Numbered from the stretch's first letter, positions 1 to 8,222 are shown. The stretch: DNA of 33,743 bases from Pseudonocardia lacus (GCF_018531445.1 NZ_JAHDTH010000074.1:1-33743); one strand, 5' to 3'. Translations and numbers: made by a program. The notes: a model not told the origin generated them from the sequence alone.

Positions 1-650
1 TGCCCGCGCCCGGCCGGCGGCCCGACCCGCGCGGTGCCGTCGGGCTGGCCGCGGACGTGCTGCGCGCCGCCGACGAGCCGGTCACGATCGCCGCGATCGG
101 GCCGCTGACGAACGTGGCCCTGCTGCTGGCCGTGCACCCCGAGCTCGCCGACCGGATCGCGCGGATCGTGGTGATGGGCGGCGCGCTCGGCGCGGGCAAC
201 ACCTCGGGCGTGGCGGAGTTCAACGTGCACTGCGACCCCGAGGCCGCGCACCGCGTGCTCACCCAGACCGAGGTGGCGGTGACGGTGGTCCCGCTCGACA
301 TCACCCTGCGCTGCCCGGCCGAGCCGCCGTGGTTGGCCGAGCTCGCCGCGGCGGGCCGGCGCGGGCACGAGCTCCACGAGGTGATCGGGCACTACCGGGC
401 GGCGTTCCGGGCCCGCTACGACCGCGACGCGGTGGCCGTGCACGACGCCGTGGCCGTGCTGGAGGCGATGGCGCCCGGCACCCTCACCACCACGCCGCTG
501 CACATCGACGTGGCCTGCGACCTGGGCCCGGCCCGCGGCGCCACCGTGGCCGGCCCGCCGGGCGACGGGGCGGTCGTCGAGGTGGCGACCGACGTCGACC
601 CGCCGGCCGTGCTGGGCGAGATCCTGGCCCGGCTGCGCACGCTGGGCTGA
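1..650 (+). CDS. Nucleoside hydrolase, C-terminal part (5' end outside window)
   Basis: The frame is open from the first bases to a TGA at 648-650, so the N-terminus lies outside the window. The product would hydrolyse the N-glycosidic bond of nucleosides in purine/pyrimidine salvage (inosine-uridine preferring hydrolase family). Visible family marks are IGPLTNVA, the VVMGGAL strand-loop, AEFNVHCDPEAA and, near the C-terminus, VHDAVAVLEAMAP, which holds the His-Asp pair lining the active site. The N-terminal DxDxxxDD calcium site expected for the family cannot be seen because it precedes the window. The stop is one base from the stop of the next, convergent gene. The family call is secure; the exact substrate is not. 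Confidence 0.93.
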   Translation, partial: PAPGRRPDPRGAVGLAADVLRAADEPVTIAAIGPLTNVALLLAVHPELADRIARIVVMGGALGAGNTSGVAEFNVHCDPEAAHRVLTQTEVAVTVVPLDITLRCPAEPPWLAELAAAGRRGHELHEVIGHYRAAFRARYDRDAVAVHDAVAVLEAMAPGTLTTTPLHIDVACDLGPARGATVAGPPGDGAVVEVATDVDPPAVLGEILARLRTLG

Positions 651-651
651 C

Positions 652-1047
652 TCATCCCGAGCGCAGCCGGCGCAGCACCAGCGCGAGGAGCCCGGCCGCT
701 GCGCCCCACACCGCGTTCGTCAGCAGGACGGGCACGATCGCGACCGGGGTGGCCAGCGGCCCCTGTGCCCGCCCGGTGAGCAGCGGCGACAGCACGGCGG
801 CGAGCAGCATCGACAGCACGGCGTAGGTGAGGCCGACCATGACAAGGGTCAGCAGCGGGTGGGCGACCCTGGTCAGCCCGACCACGGCGATCCAGACCAG
901 CGATATCGCCAGCGTGACGGCGACGGCGACCGCAGGCGGCTCGTCGATCCCGGCCTGCCCGCCGACGATCCGGACGAGCGGCCGCACCAGCGCGAGCGCC
1001 CCCAGCCCGAGCACGAGCGGCCAGTGCAGCTCCCTGAGCGTCTCCAT
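652..1047 (-). CDS. Small membrane protein, function unknown
   Basis: The product has 131 residues. It starts METLRELHWPLVLGLGALAL and contains four hydrophobic segments (about residues 8-22, 37-55, 62-85 and 95-125) ending in an Arg-rich tail (LRRLRSG), so it is probably an integral membrane protein with a cytoplasmic C-terminus. A longer reading frame reaches 1146. I chose the ATG at 1047 because TAGCGT lies 7 nt upstream, as for many starts in this window, and because the extra N-terminal residues are polar and unlike a membrane protein start. I recognise no family. It is convergent with the nucleoside hydrolase and divergent from the histidine kinase gene at 1202. Confidence 0.7.
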   Translation of the reverse strand: METLRELHWPLVLGLGALALVRPLVRIVGGQAGIDEPPAVAVAVTLAISLVWIAVVGLTRVAHPLLTLVMVGLTYAVLSMLLAAVLSPLLTGRAQGPLATPVAIVPVLLTNAVWGAAAGLLALVLRRLRSG

Positions 1048-1054
1048 GCCGACG

Positions 1055-1060
1055 ACGCTA
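1055..1060 (-). promoter_or_regulatory. Putative -10 of a leaderless promoter
   Basis: TAGCGT lies 7 nt upstream of the ATG at 1047 on the minus strand, which fits an mRNA starting at or next to the start codon. No Shine-Dalgarno sequence is visible. Confidence 0.5.
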
Positions 1061-1189
1061 GGAGCGGCCGGGCGCCCGGCGGATCGGTCGACGCTCTCGA
1101 CGTCGATCGCGTCGCCACGAGCGCGGCGTACGTCCGGGAGCGACACCGGTCGCTGCGCCAGGTCGGTGTCGGCACTCGGCCGTCCCCTT

Positions 1190-1195
1190 TAGCCT
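1190..1195 (+). promoter_or_regulatory. Putative -10 of a leaderless promoter
   Basis: TAGCCT lies 6 nt before the ATG at 1202 of the sensor kinase gene. No Shine-Dalgarno sequence lies in between. Confidence 0.5.
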
Positions 1196-1201
1196 CGTCG
1201 C

Positions 1202-2368
1202 ATGGGTGCTGCTGCGACGACCGACGGCGACCGGGTGCCGCCGCTGGTCGTCGACGCGCTGTTCGGCGCGGCCGTCGCCATGGCCATCGCGCTGATCATC
1301 GCCGCCGACCAGGGCGGCGACCGGCCGCCCGACGTCGTCGCCTACCTGTTCGCGCTCGGTTTCGGCGCGCTCGTGCCGTGGCGGCGGCGCGCCCCGCGCG
1401 CCGTGCTCTGCCTGACCGTGCTGGCGATGTTCGCGTACTACACGTTCGAGTACCCGCCGATCGGCGTCGCGCTGCCGGTGGCGGCCGCGTTGTTCTCCGC
1501 GGCCGACGCCGGTCGGGCCGGCTGGGCGCTCGGGGCCGGGGCGGTCGCGCTGGCCGTCTCGATCGTGTTCCGGCTCGAGGAGGGCACGCCGGTCGGGCTG
1601 CTGCTGGGCTACGAGGCGGTGTCGAACGTCGCGCTGATCGCCGCGGCCACCGCGCTGGGCTACAGCCTGCGCGGGCGCCGGATCCAGGCCGCCCAGCAGG
1701 CCGAGATCGCCCGGCTGACCGCGCAGGCCGTCGAGCGGGAGGCCGAGGCGCGGATGCGGCGCGAGCGCGAGCGCATCTCGCGCGACCTGCACGACACCGT
1801 CGGGCACACGATGGCGGTGATCTCGCTGCACGCCGCGGCGGCGGCGGAGGCGATCGGCCCGGGGCACCCGAAGGCCACGGCGTCGGTCGAGCAGATCCGC
1901 GAGGCCGCCGGCCGGACCCTGCGCGACGTGCGGTCGATGGTCCGCGTGCTGCGCGCCGCGGCCGGGCCGGAGCCCGCGACCGGCCCGTCGGTGCTGTCCC
2001 TGGCCGCGCTGCCCGACCTCGTCGCCCCCGTCCGGGAGGCCGGGATCGAGGTGACCGCCCTGGTCGACGTCGACCCGGCCGCGCTGCCCCCGCCCGTCGA
2101 CGCCGCCGCGTACCGGGTGCTGCAGGAGGCCCTCACCAACGTGGTCCGCCACTCCGGCGCACGGCGGGCGCGCGTGCGCGCCCGGCTGCGCGGCGACGAG
2201 TTGCACCTGACCGTCGCCGACGACGGCCGCGGCGCCGCGGCGGCGGGCGCCGGGCACGGGCTGACGGGCATGGGCGAGCGGGTGCGGCTGCTCGGCGGCG
2301 TCCTGCGCACCCGCTCGGGCCCCGGCTTCGCCGTGCACGCGCGCATCCCGGTCGGGGTGACCCGGTGA
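1202..2368 (+). CDS. Sensor histidine kinase, NarL/DesK type (HisKA_3)
   Basis: The product has 388 residues. The N-terminal half holds about five hydrophobic segments (residues 20-165) with short loops and no obvious extracellular sensor domain. A coiled linker (about 165-190) leads to the H-box ISRDLHDTVGH with phospho-accepting His197. The HATPase_c domain follows, with N-box ALTNVVRHSG, G1 box DDGRG and G2 box GHGLTGMGERV. This is the standard layout of kinases that partner with LuxR-type regulators. Its TGA overlaps the GTG of the regulator at 2365 by four bases, so the two are almost certainly cotranscribed and cognate. The signal sensed cannot be told from sequence. Confidence 0.94.
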   Translation: MGAAATTDGDRVPPLVVDALFGAAVAMAIALIIAADQGGDRPPDVVAYLFALGFGALVPWRRRAPRAVLCLTVLAMFAYYTFEYPPIGVALPVAAALFSAADAGRAGWALGAGAVALAVSIVFRLEEGTPVGLLLGYEAVSNVALIAAATALGYSLRGRRIQAAQQAEIARLTAQAVEREAEARMRRERERISRDLHDTVGHTMAVISLHAAAAAEAIGPGHPKATASVEQIREAAGRTLRDVRSMVRVLRAAAGPEPATGPSVLSLAALPDLVAPVREAGIEVTALVDVDPAALPPPVDAAAYRVLQEALTNVVRHSGARRARVRARLRGDELHLTVADDGRGAAAAGAGHGLTGMGERVRLLGGVLRTRSGPGFAVHARIPVGVTR

Positions 2369-3030
2369 TCCGGGTCGTGCTGGTCGACGACCAGGAGGTC
2401 GTGCGCGCCGGACTGCGGATGCTCGCCGAGCACGAGGGCGACATCAGCGTCGTCGCGGAGGCCGCCGACGGGCGCGCCGGGCTCGGCGTCGTGCGCCAGT
2501 TCCGGCCCGACGTGGTGCTGATGGACATCCGCATGCCCGTCATGGACGGGCTCGACGCCACCGCCGCGATCGTCGCCGACCCGGCGCTGGCCGGCGTGCG
2601 CGTCGTGGTGCTGACGACCTTCGACGACGACGAGGACATCCGGCGCGCGGTCCGCGCCGGCGCGGCCGGCTACCTGCTCAAGGACATCGCGCCCGTCGAC
2701 CTGCGCCGGGCCCTGCGCACCGTCGCCGCGGGCGACTCCCTGCTGGACCCGGCGATCACCGGGCGGATCATGGCCGAGCTGGCCGCCCGGCTGCACCGCT
2801 CCCCCCGGCCCGACCTGCTCGACGGGCTCACCGGGCGGGAGCGCGACGTGCTGCGCCGGGTCGGGCTCGGCGAGTCCAACGCCGAGATCGGCGCGAGCCT
2901 GCACCTGAGCCCGGCCACCGCGCGGACCTACGTCAGCAGGCTGCTGGCCAAGCTCGGCGCCCGCGACCGCTCGCGGCTGGTCGTGATCGCCTACGAGTCG
3001 GGGCTGGTGCAGCCCGGGCGCGCGGACTAG
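2365..3030 (+). CDS. Response regulator, NarL/FixJ family
   Basis: The product has 221 residues. The receiver domain (about 1-120) keeps every key residue: the acidic pair in VVLVDDQEVV, phospho-acceptor Asp54 in VVLMDIRMP, Thr in VVLTTFDDD and Lys in GYLLKDIAP. The C-terminal LuxR-type helix-turn-helix (about 150-215) contains LTGRERDVLRRVGLGESNAEI and ATARTYVSRLLAKLGARDR. The GTG start overlaps the kinase stop by four bases, and the protein begins directly at the first receiver strand. It is the cognate partner of the upstream kinase. The stop codon overlaps, in the palindrome CTAG, the stop of the convergent regulator gene. Confidence 0.95.
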   Translation: MIRVVLVDDQEVVRAGLRMLAEHEGDISVVAEAADGRAGLGVVRQFRPDVVLMDIRMPVMDGLDATAAIVADPALAGVRVVVLTTFDDDEDIRRAVRAGAAGYLLKDIAPVDLRRALRTVAAGDSLLDPAITGRIMAELAARLHRSPRPDLLDGLTGRERDVLRRVGLGESNAEIGASLHLSPATARTYVSRLLAKLGARDRSRLVVIAYESGLVQPGRAD

Positions 3031-3653
3031 GCCAGACCGTTCTCGATGGCGTAGCGGACAAGTGCGGCGCGCCCGGTCAGGCGGAGCTTGCGCAGCATGT
3101 TCTGGACGTGGTTCTCCACCGTGCGCTGCGAGAGCACCAGTCGGGCGGCGATCTGCTTGGCGGTCAGGCCGTCGACGATGAGGCGCAGGACGTCGGACTC
3201 GCGGTCGGTGAGCCGGGCGGCCGCGTCGGCGTCGGGCGAGCTGACCGACTGCAGCACCAGCTCGGCCAGCCCGGGGCTGAACACCGCCGCGCCCGCCACC
3301 GTGCGCAGCGCCGCGTCGGCCAGCTCGCCGGGCTCCAGCACGACGCTGGTGGCGCCCGCCCCGACCGCGGCCAGCACCGCGGCGTGCCGCTCGGCGTCCG
3401 GCTCGACCTGCCCGACCAGCACCAGCACCGGCACCTCCGGTCCGGCCTCCACCACCGCGGCCACCGCGGCCGGCCCGGCCGCCAGCGCGACGACGACCAG
3501 GTCGGGCGGGTCGGCGACGACGGCCGCGGCCGCCTCGTCCGGTGTCGTGGCCCGGCGCTCTGGCTCCAGGCCGGCGGACGTCAGCGCGGCGACGGCGCCA
3601 CCGGCGGCGCCGTCGGACGCCCCGGCGACCAGCAGCAGACGGCAGTCCCCCAT
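3027..3653 (-). CDS. LuxR-family regulator with a degenerate receiver domain
   Basis: The product has 208 residues. The C-terminal 65 residues are a clear LuxR helix-turn-helix (LTDRESDVLRLIVDGLTAKQIA, then SQRTVENHVQNMLRKLRL), very similar to that of the MacR-like protein at 3728. The N-terminal 120 residues have the alternating pattern of a receiver, but the acidic pair is replaced (LLLVAGASDG) and the acceptor Asp position reads VVVALAAG, so it cannot be phosphorylated in the usual way. The ATG at 3653 has CAGTAT 7 nt upstream, suggesting its own leaderless promoter in addition to read-through from macR 74 bp away. It probably arose by duplication of the MacR-like gene and works as an atypical or non-phosphorylated regulator (inference). 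Confidence 0.87.
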   Translation of the reverse strand: MGDCRLLLVAGASDGAAGGAVAALTSAGLEPERRATTPDEAAAAVVADPPDLVVVALAAGPAAVAAVVEAGPEVPVLVLVGQVEPDAERHAAVLAAVGAGATSVVLEPGELADAALRTVAGAAVFSPGLAELVLQSVSSPDADAAARLTDRESDVLRLIVDGLTAKQIAARLVLSQRTVENHVQNMLRKLRLTGRAALVRYAIENGLA

Positions 3654-3660
3654 ACCGGCG

Positions 3661-3666
3661 ATACTG
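3661..3666 (-). promoter_or_regulatory. Putative -10 of a leaderless promoter
   Basis: On the minus strand CAGTAT lies 7 nt before the ATG at 3653 of the degenerate-receiver regulator. Confidence 0.35.
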
Positions 3667-3727
3667 CCAAGTCGCCCGGCCCGGGACACGACCCTCACCC
3701 GTTCAGCCGTGGACAGTGGCGGTCGCC

Positions 3728-4405
3728 CTAGTCGTCGGCCAGGCCCTGCTCGATGGCGTAGCGCACCAGCTGGGCCCGGTTGTGCAGCTGCAGCTTGCGC
3801 AGGGTGTTCTGCACGTGGCTCTCGACGGTGCGGTGCGAGACGACCAGCCGCTCCCCGATCTGCTTGGCCGTCAGGCCCTTGGCCACCAGCCGCAGCACGT
3901 CGGTCTCCCGCTCGGTGAGCACCGGGGCGGCGCCGGCCGGCCCGACGGGCTCGTCGGCGAGCCTGCGGTACTCGCCCAGCACCAGCCCGGCCAGGCCGGG
4001 GGTGAACACCGGGTAGCCCTCGGCCGTGCGGCGCACGGCGTCGATCAGCTCCTGCACGCTGGCCGACTTGACCAGGTAGCCGGTGGCGCCTGCCTTGACC
4101 GCCTGCAGCACGTCGGCGTGCTCGCCGCTGGCCGAGAGCACCAGCACCTTCGTGTCGGGCAGCTTGTCCAGGATGGCCTCGGTGGCGTGCACGCCGGAGC
4201 GGGCGCCCAGGTTGAGGTCCATGAGCACGACGCGCGGGCGCACGGCCTGCGCGATCCGCACCGCGGCGTCGGCGTCCGGCGCGGTGGCCACCACGTCCAG
4301 CCCTCGTTCGGCGAGGTCGCGCGCCACTCCCTCGCGCCACATCGGATGGTCGTCGACGACCATCACGGTGATCGCGTCAGCGCCGCTGGACGACTGTTCG
4401 CTCAT
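3728..4405 (-). CDS. macR: Response regulator, MacR-like (NarL family)
   Basis: The product has 225 residues. The receiver domain (about 12-130) is intact: acidic pair in VMVVDDHPMWREG, Asp63 in VVLMDLNLG, Ser in VLVLSASGE and Lys in GYLVKSASV. The LuxR-type DNA-binding domain (about 155-220) contains LTERETDVLRLVAKGLTAKQIG and VSHRTVESHVQNTLRKLQLHNRA. The ATG at 4405 is preceded by GGGAG at 9 nt. The start lies inside the 3' end of the kinase gene (29-bp overlap), so the pair is translationally coupled. The name follows from the partner kinase, which resembles MacS of Streptomyces, where MacRS affects morphology and antibiotic production. The target genes here are unknown. Confidence 0.88.
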   Translation of the reverse strand: MSEQSSSGADAITVMVVDDHPMWREGVARDLAERGLDVVATAPDADAAVRIAQAVRPRVVLMDLNLGARSGVHATEAILDKLPDTKVLVLSASGEHADVLQAVKAGATGYLVKSASVQELIDAVRRTAEGYPVFTPGLAGLVLGEYRRLADEPVGPAGAAPVLTERETDVLRLVAKGLTAKQIGERLVVSHRTVESHVQNTLRKLQLHNRAQLVRYAIEQGLADD

Positions 4406-5573
4406 TCCGTGCCACTCCCGCCCGTGGAACCCTGATGACCCAGTCCGTGCCGCGCCCGGGCGCGGTGTCGCAGGAGATCGTGCCACCCAGGTCCAGCACC
4501 CTGCCGCGCATGGACTTGGCCACCCCGAGGCGGCCCTCGGAGGCCGCGGCCTCCAGCCGGCCGGGCGGGATGCCGGGGCCCTCGTCGCGGACGCTGATCT
4601 CCACGCCGTGGCCGAGGTCCTCCAGCAGCACCCAGGCCGGGGCGGCCGGCCCGACGTGCAGGGCCACGTTCGCCAGCGCCGCGCCGACCACGCCGACGAG
4701 CTCGTCGACCACCCTGGCCGGCAGCTCCACCTTGGTCGCCGGGGTGGACACGCTGATCCGCGAGGTGCTCAGCATGCGCAGCGCGGCGGCCAGGTCGCGC
4801 CGGCCGTGGGCGTCGGTCATCACCGGCCCGGTGGTCAGCAGCGTGCGCAGGGTGAACTCCTGCTCGCCGGCCAGCCGGCCCAGCTCGCCGGCCACCCCGC
4901 CGACCTCGGTGCCGCGCCGCTTGACGTAGCCCAGGACCTGCAGGACGCCGTCGTGCACCTCGCGGGCGAGCCGGTCGCGCTCGGCCATGGCCGCCTCGGC
5001 CGTGATCGCCTCGCGCAGCCGCTCGCCGGAGCGGCGCAGGATGGTCGCCGCGTAGCCGATCGTGAGCCCGGCCAGGATCATCAGCTGGATGTCGCCCAGC
5101 TCGGTCTCCATCCGGGCCTGGAAGGCCACCAGCGCCGCCGACACCACGACGGCCGACAGCGCGCCACCGCGCACCCCGAACGCCAGCGCGCACGCCAGCA
5201 CGGCGCCGGAGGTCCAGATCGAGCCCATCACCGGGGCGTCGGCGGCCAGCTGCTGGGGCGACTGGACCAGCGGCGTCGTGGCCATCACGGCCACCGTGAC
5301 CAGCACGTCGGCGAGGGCGACGAGGCGCCGTTCGGGGCGGCCGGTGATGTACCAGATGCCGGTGAGCAGGGTCCAGCCCGCCATCGCCACCAGCACGGCC
5401 ACCGCGCCGGGGGGCGATGCGAACTCCTGCAGGCGCCACACCAGCACGGCGGCCACGCTGATCAGCGTGAGGGTGCGGTAGACGAGCATGCCCCGCCACA
5501 GCGGTTCGACGGGCCGCTGCATGTCGACGGCGGACGGCATGCCGGGGACGGAGGCGGTGGTCGGTGCGCTCAC
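4377..5573 (-). CDS. macS: MacS-family sensor histidine kinase
   Basis: The product has 398 residues. After a short polar N-terminus come hydrophobic segments between about residues 30 and 175 in the layout of the DUF5931-type sensor region. The H-box MAERDRLAREVHDGVLQVLGY follows, with His207, then an ATPase domain with the N-box region VVGAALANVALHVG, G1 box VRDEGPGIPPG and the G2-like stretch GRLGVAKSMRGRV. The N-box has Asn but lacks the usual Lys/Arg-His pair, as seen in this subfamily. The GTG start at 5573 has CACTAT 6 nt upstream. It overlaps the regulator gene by 29 bp. The histidine kinase call is certain; assignment to the MacS subfamily rests on the H-box and overall layout. Confidence 0.88.
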   Translation of the reverse strand: MSAPTTASVPGMPSAVDMQRPVEPLWRGMLVYRTLTLISVAAVLVWRLQEFASPPGAVAVLVAMAGWTLLTGIWYITGRPERRLVALADVLVTVAVMATTPLVQSPQQLAADAPVMGSIWTSGAVLACALAFGVRGGALSAVVVSAALVAFQARMETELGDIQLMILAGLTIGYAATILRRSGERLREAITAEAAMAERDRLAREVHDGVLQVLGYVKRRGTEVGGVAGELGRLAGEQEFTLRTLLTTGPVMTDAHGRRDLAAALRMLSTSRISVSTPATKVELPARVVDELVGVVGAALANVALHVGPAAPAWVLLEDLGHGVEISVRDEGPGIPPGRLEAAASEGRLGVAKSMRGRVLDLGGTISCDTAPGRGTDWVIRVPRAGVARNERTVVQRR

Positions 5574-5579
5574 GCCCCC

Positions 5580-5585
5580 ATAGTG
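5580..5585 (-). promoter_or_regulatory. Putative -10 of a leaderless promoter
   Basis: On the minus strand CACTAT lies 6 nt before the GTG at 5573 of the MacS-like kinase. Confidence 0.35.
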
Positions 5586-5639
5586 GCTGGTCGGACCGCG
5601 CCGTGGATCGGTAGGACTACGCCGGTTGACGCGAACCCG

Positions 5640-6596
5640 TCACGCCGGGCGCGTCCCGGTGATCACGGCGTTGTAGAACCACTCGCGCGGGACCACCCGC
5701 GACAGCACCGTTCGGTCCACCCAGGACAGCCCCAACCAGCTGCGATAGGCGAACATCGCCCACCGCAGGCCCAGCTTTCCCGGCGGCACCGCGGCCTCGA
5801 ACGTGCGCACCGGCCACCCCAGCATCGCCGCGCTGAACTCCTCGGTGACGACGCGGGCGTCGGGCGCCCCGGCGGCGCGGGCGATGCGCTCCAGCTCGGC
5901 GGGGTCGAACGTGTGGACGTCGACGACGGCCTCCAGCGCCGCCGCCCGCGACGACTCGTCGAGCTCCTCCCGGGGCCGCCGCCAGCCCCGTAGCGGCGGC
6001 AGCTTCGTCACCGTGGTGGCCGCCTTCCACGTCCAGGCGCCGAGCGTGCGGGCGTAGCGGTCGCCGATCCGGGTGGGCTCGCCCGCGAACACGAACCGCC
6101 CACCCGGCTTGAGCACCCGCAGCACCTCGCGGAACGCCGTGTCGAGGTCGGGGATGTGGTGCAGCACGGCGTGCCCGACGACGCAGTCGAACGTGGCGTC
6201 GTCGTAGGGCAGGCGCTCGGCGTCGGCCACCCGGCCGTCGACGTCCAGGCCGAGGCCCTCGGCGTTGCGCAGCGCGGCCCGCACCATCCCCGGCGACAGG
6301 TCGGTCACCGAGCCCTTCGCCGCCAGGCCCGCCTGCATCAGGTTCAGCAGGAAGAACCCGGTGCCGCAGCCCAGCTCCAGGACGTGGTCGTAGGGCCAGT
6401 CGGCGTCCCCGGCGGCATGCCGGAAACGCCCGGTCGCGTAGCTGATGCAGCGCTCGTCGTAGGAGATGGACCACTTGTCGTCGTAGGAGTCGGCCTCCCA
6501 GTCGTGGTACAGGACGTTGGCCAGCTTGCGGTCGTGCCGGGCGGCCGCCACCTCCTCGGCCGTGGCGTGCGGGCGCGGGGCCGGGTCCGTGCTCAT
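5640..6596 (-). CDS. Class I SAM-dependent methyltransferase
   Basis: The product has 318 residues. A helical N-terminal part (HDWEADSYDDKWSISYDERC) precedes a Methyltransf_11-type Rossmann domain with motif I VLELGCGTGFF (about 72-82), an acidic strand end (VTDLSPGMV), DAERLPYDDATFD with the motif-II Asp, and a post-core stretch FREVLRVLKPGGRFVFAGEP. The C-terminal about 120 residues resemble those of small-molecule or lipid methyltransferases of actinobacteria. The substrate is unknown. The ATG at 6596 is chosen over a longer frame because TAGGGT lies 8 nt upstream and residues before it are unrelated to the family. It is divergent from a second methyltransferase gene 63 bp away, with little similarity outside motif I. 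Confidence 0.9.
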   Translation of the reverse strand: MSTDPAPRPHATAEEVAAARHDRKLANVLYHDWEADSYDDKWSISYDERCISYATGRFRHAAGDADWPYDHVLELGCGTGFFLLNLMQAGLAAKGSVTDLSPGMVRAALRNAEGLGLDVDGRVADAERLPYDDATFDCVVGHAVLHHIPDLDTAFREVLRVLKPGGRFVFAGEPTRIGDRYARTLGAWTWKAATTVTKLPPLRGWRRPREELDESSRAAALEAVVDVHTFDPAELERIARAAGAPDARVVTEEFSAAMLGWPVRTFEAAVPPGKLGLRWAMFAYRSWLGLSWVDRTVLSRVVPREWFYNAVITGTRPA

Positions 6597-6604
6597 GGGG
6601 GAGG

Positions 6605-6610
6605 ACCCTA
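6605..6610 (-). promoter_or_regulatory. Putative -10 of a leaderless promoter
   Basis: On the minus strand TAGGGT lies 8 nt before the ATG at 6596. Confidence 0.5.
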
Positions 6611-6645
6611 ATGAGTAACCGGTTGCCGACCCCGCGGTCATCGGC

Positions 6646-6651
6646 CAGGTT
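6646..6651 (+). promoter_or_regulatory. Putative -10 of a leaderless promoter
   Basis: CAGGTT lies 8 nt before the GTG at 6660. It is a weaker match than others in the window. Confidence 0.3.
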
Positions 6652-6659
6652 TCGAGGCC

Positions 6660-7424
6660 GTGCCGATCGACCTGCCGCCGCCGCACGACGACCTCACGTT
6701 CATGGCCCCGCTGTCGCCGGAGCGCGCGGCCCGGCTGGTCGGGTTCCTGGCCCACGACCTGCGCGGCACCGTCGCCGACATCGGCTGCGGCTGGGCCGAA
6801 CTGCTGCTGCGGGTGCTCGTCGCCGCCCCCGACGCGCGCGGGATCGGCATCGACACCGACGCCGCGGCGATCGCCCACGGGCGCGTGCTCGCCGAGCGGC
6901 GCGGCCTGGCCGAGCGCGTCGACCTGCGGTGCGCCGACGCCTCGACCCCGCTCGACGAGCCGGTCGACGCCGTCATCTGCATCGGCGCCAGTCAGGTGTG
7001 GGGGGCGCCGGTGTCCGACGCCGAGCCCCTGGACTACGCCGCCGCGCTCACCGCCCTGCGCGACGCGGTGCCGCGCGGCGGGCGGGTCCTCTACGGGGAG
7101 GGCATCTGGTCGCGCCCGCCCACCGAGGCCGCCGCCGCCCCGCTGGCCGGGCGGCTCGACGAGTTCCTGCCGCTGGCCGGGCTCGTCGACCTCGCGACCG
7201 CGCACGGCTTCGCCCCGCTGGCGGTGCACGAGGCGAGCCTCGACGAGTGGGACGAGTTCGAGTCCGGCTTCAGCGCCCGGTACGCGCGCTGGTTGGCCGC
7301 GCACGCGCCCGACCACCCGGACGCGGACGAGGTCCGCGCCCGGGCCGCGCGGCAACGGGCGGGCTACTTCGGCGGCTACCGCGGCGTCCTGGGCCTGGCG
7401 TACCTGGGCCTGCTCGCGGTGTAG
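6660..7424 (+). CDS. SAM-dependent methyltransferase, class I fold
   Basis: The product has 254 residues. Motif I reads VADIGCGWAELLLRV (about 38-52), followed by the acidic loop GIGIDTDAAAIAHG (about 61-74), the motif-II region LRCADASTPLDEPVDAVICIGA and the post-core RDAVPRGGRVLYGEGIW. The lid and C-terminal region (DEWDEFESGFSARYARW, then GYFGGYRGVLGLAYLGL) resembles small methyltransferases often annotated only as domain-containing proteins. The GTG at 6660 begins immediately before the first recognisable residues and no Shine-Dalgarno sequence is seen. It is divergent from the methyltransferase at 5640 and convergent, 5 bp apart, with the enoyl-CoA hydratase. The substrate is unknown. 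Confidence 0.87.
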   Translation: MPIDLPPPHDDLTFMAPLSPERAARLVGFLAHDLRGTVADIGCGWAELLLRVLVAAPDARGIGIDTDAAAIAHGRVLAERRGLAERVDLRCADASTPLDEPVDAVICIGASQVWGAPVSDAEPLDYAAALTALRDAVPRGGRVLYGEGIWSRPPTEAAAAPLAGRLDEFLPLAGLVDLATAHGFAPLAVHEASLDEWDEFESGFSARYARWLAAHAPDHPDADEVRARAARQRAGYFGGYRGVLGLAYLGLLAV

Positions 7425-7429
7425 CCGCG

Positions 7430-8209
7430 CTAGCGGCCGGTGAACTCGGCCTTGCCGGGCCCGTTGGCGACGAACGAGTCCATGCCGATGCGGCGGTCGT
7501 CGGTGGCGAACAGCGCCGCGAACACCTCCGCCTCCAGGTCGAGCCCGGTGCGCAGGTCCACGTCCAGCCCGCCGTCGATGGCCTTCTTGGCCGCGGCCAG
7601 CGCCACCGCCGGCCCGTTCGCGAACTTCTCCGCCCACCGGCGCGCGGCCGCGTAGACCTCGTCGGGGGCGACGACCTCGTCGACCAGGCCGATCTCCAGC
7701 GCCTCCCGGGCCCCGACCATCCGCCCGGTGAAGATCAGGTCCTTGGCCCGCGACGGCCCCACCAGCCGGCTCAGCCGCTGCGTGCCACCGCCGCCGGGGA
7801 TGATCCCGAGCAGGATCTCCGGCTGGCCCAGCTTGGCGTTGTCGCCGGCGACCCGCCGGTCGCAGCCCAGCGCGACCTCCATGCCGCCGCCGAGCGCGTA
7901 GCCGGTGATCGCCGCGACCGTCGGCTTCGGGATCTCCGACAGCGCGCCGAAGCAGGCCGACAGCCTGCGCGCCACCGGGGCCATGTCCGCGTAGGACATG
8001 CCCGCCATCTCCTTGACGTCCGCACCGGCGGCGAACACCTTCTCGCCGCCGTAGACGATCACCGACCGGACGTCGGCGCGGCGGGCGGCCTCCTCGGCGG
8101 CGGCCTTGAGCTCCTCCTGGACCTGCCGGCTGAACGCGTTCATCGGCGGCCGGTCGAGCCGGATGGTGCCGACCCCGCCCTCGACCTCGAGCCTCACGAA
8201 TTCGGTCAC
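7430..8209 (-). CDS. echA: Enoyl-CoA hydratase (crotonase superfamily)
   Basis: The product has 259 residues, normal for a monofunctional hydratase that adds water to trans-2-enoyl-CoA in fatty-acid beta-oxidation. The CoA-binding stretch VFAAGADVKEM (about 58-68) and the oxyanion-hole region ITGYALGGGMEVALGCD (about 101-117) are present. Both catalytic glutamates are in place: Glu111 in GGGMEVA and Glu131 in GQPEILLGIIPGGGGTQRL. The C-terminal helix region FANGPGKAEFTGR is also typical. The start is the GTG at 8209, with TAGGGT 7 nt upstream. It appears to be a single-gene transcript with no beta-oxidation partners nearby. Because both Glu are present I expect true hydratase activity, not isomerase-only activity. 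Confidence 0.95.
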   Translation of the reverse strand: MTEFVRLEVEGGVGTIRLDRPPMNAFSRQVQEELKAAAEEAARRADVRSVIVYGGEKVFAAGADVKEMAGMSYADMAPVARRLSACFGALSEIPKPTVAAITGYALGGGMEVALGCDRRVAGDNAKLGQPEILLGIIPGGGGTQRLSRLVGPSRAKDLIFTGRMVGAREALEIGLVDEVVAPDEVYAAARRWAEKFANGPAVALAAAKKAIDGGLDVDLRTGLDLEAEVFAALFATDDRRIGMDSFVANGPGKAEFTGR

Positions 8210-8216
8210 GCCCGGG

Positions 8217-8222
8217 ACCCTA
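8217..8222 (-). promoter_or_regulatory. Putative -10 of a leaderless promoter
   Basis: On the minus strand TAGGGT lies 7 nt before the GTG at 8209 of the enoyl-CoA hydratase. Confidence 0.5.

Noticed and set aside
859..2364. N-terminal extension of the response regulator frame upstream of 2365
   Set aside because: The residues before VIRVVLVDDQ are Arg/Ala-rich shadow of the kinase. The GTG at 2365 overlaps the kinase stop and begins at the receiver.
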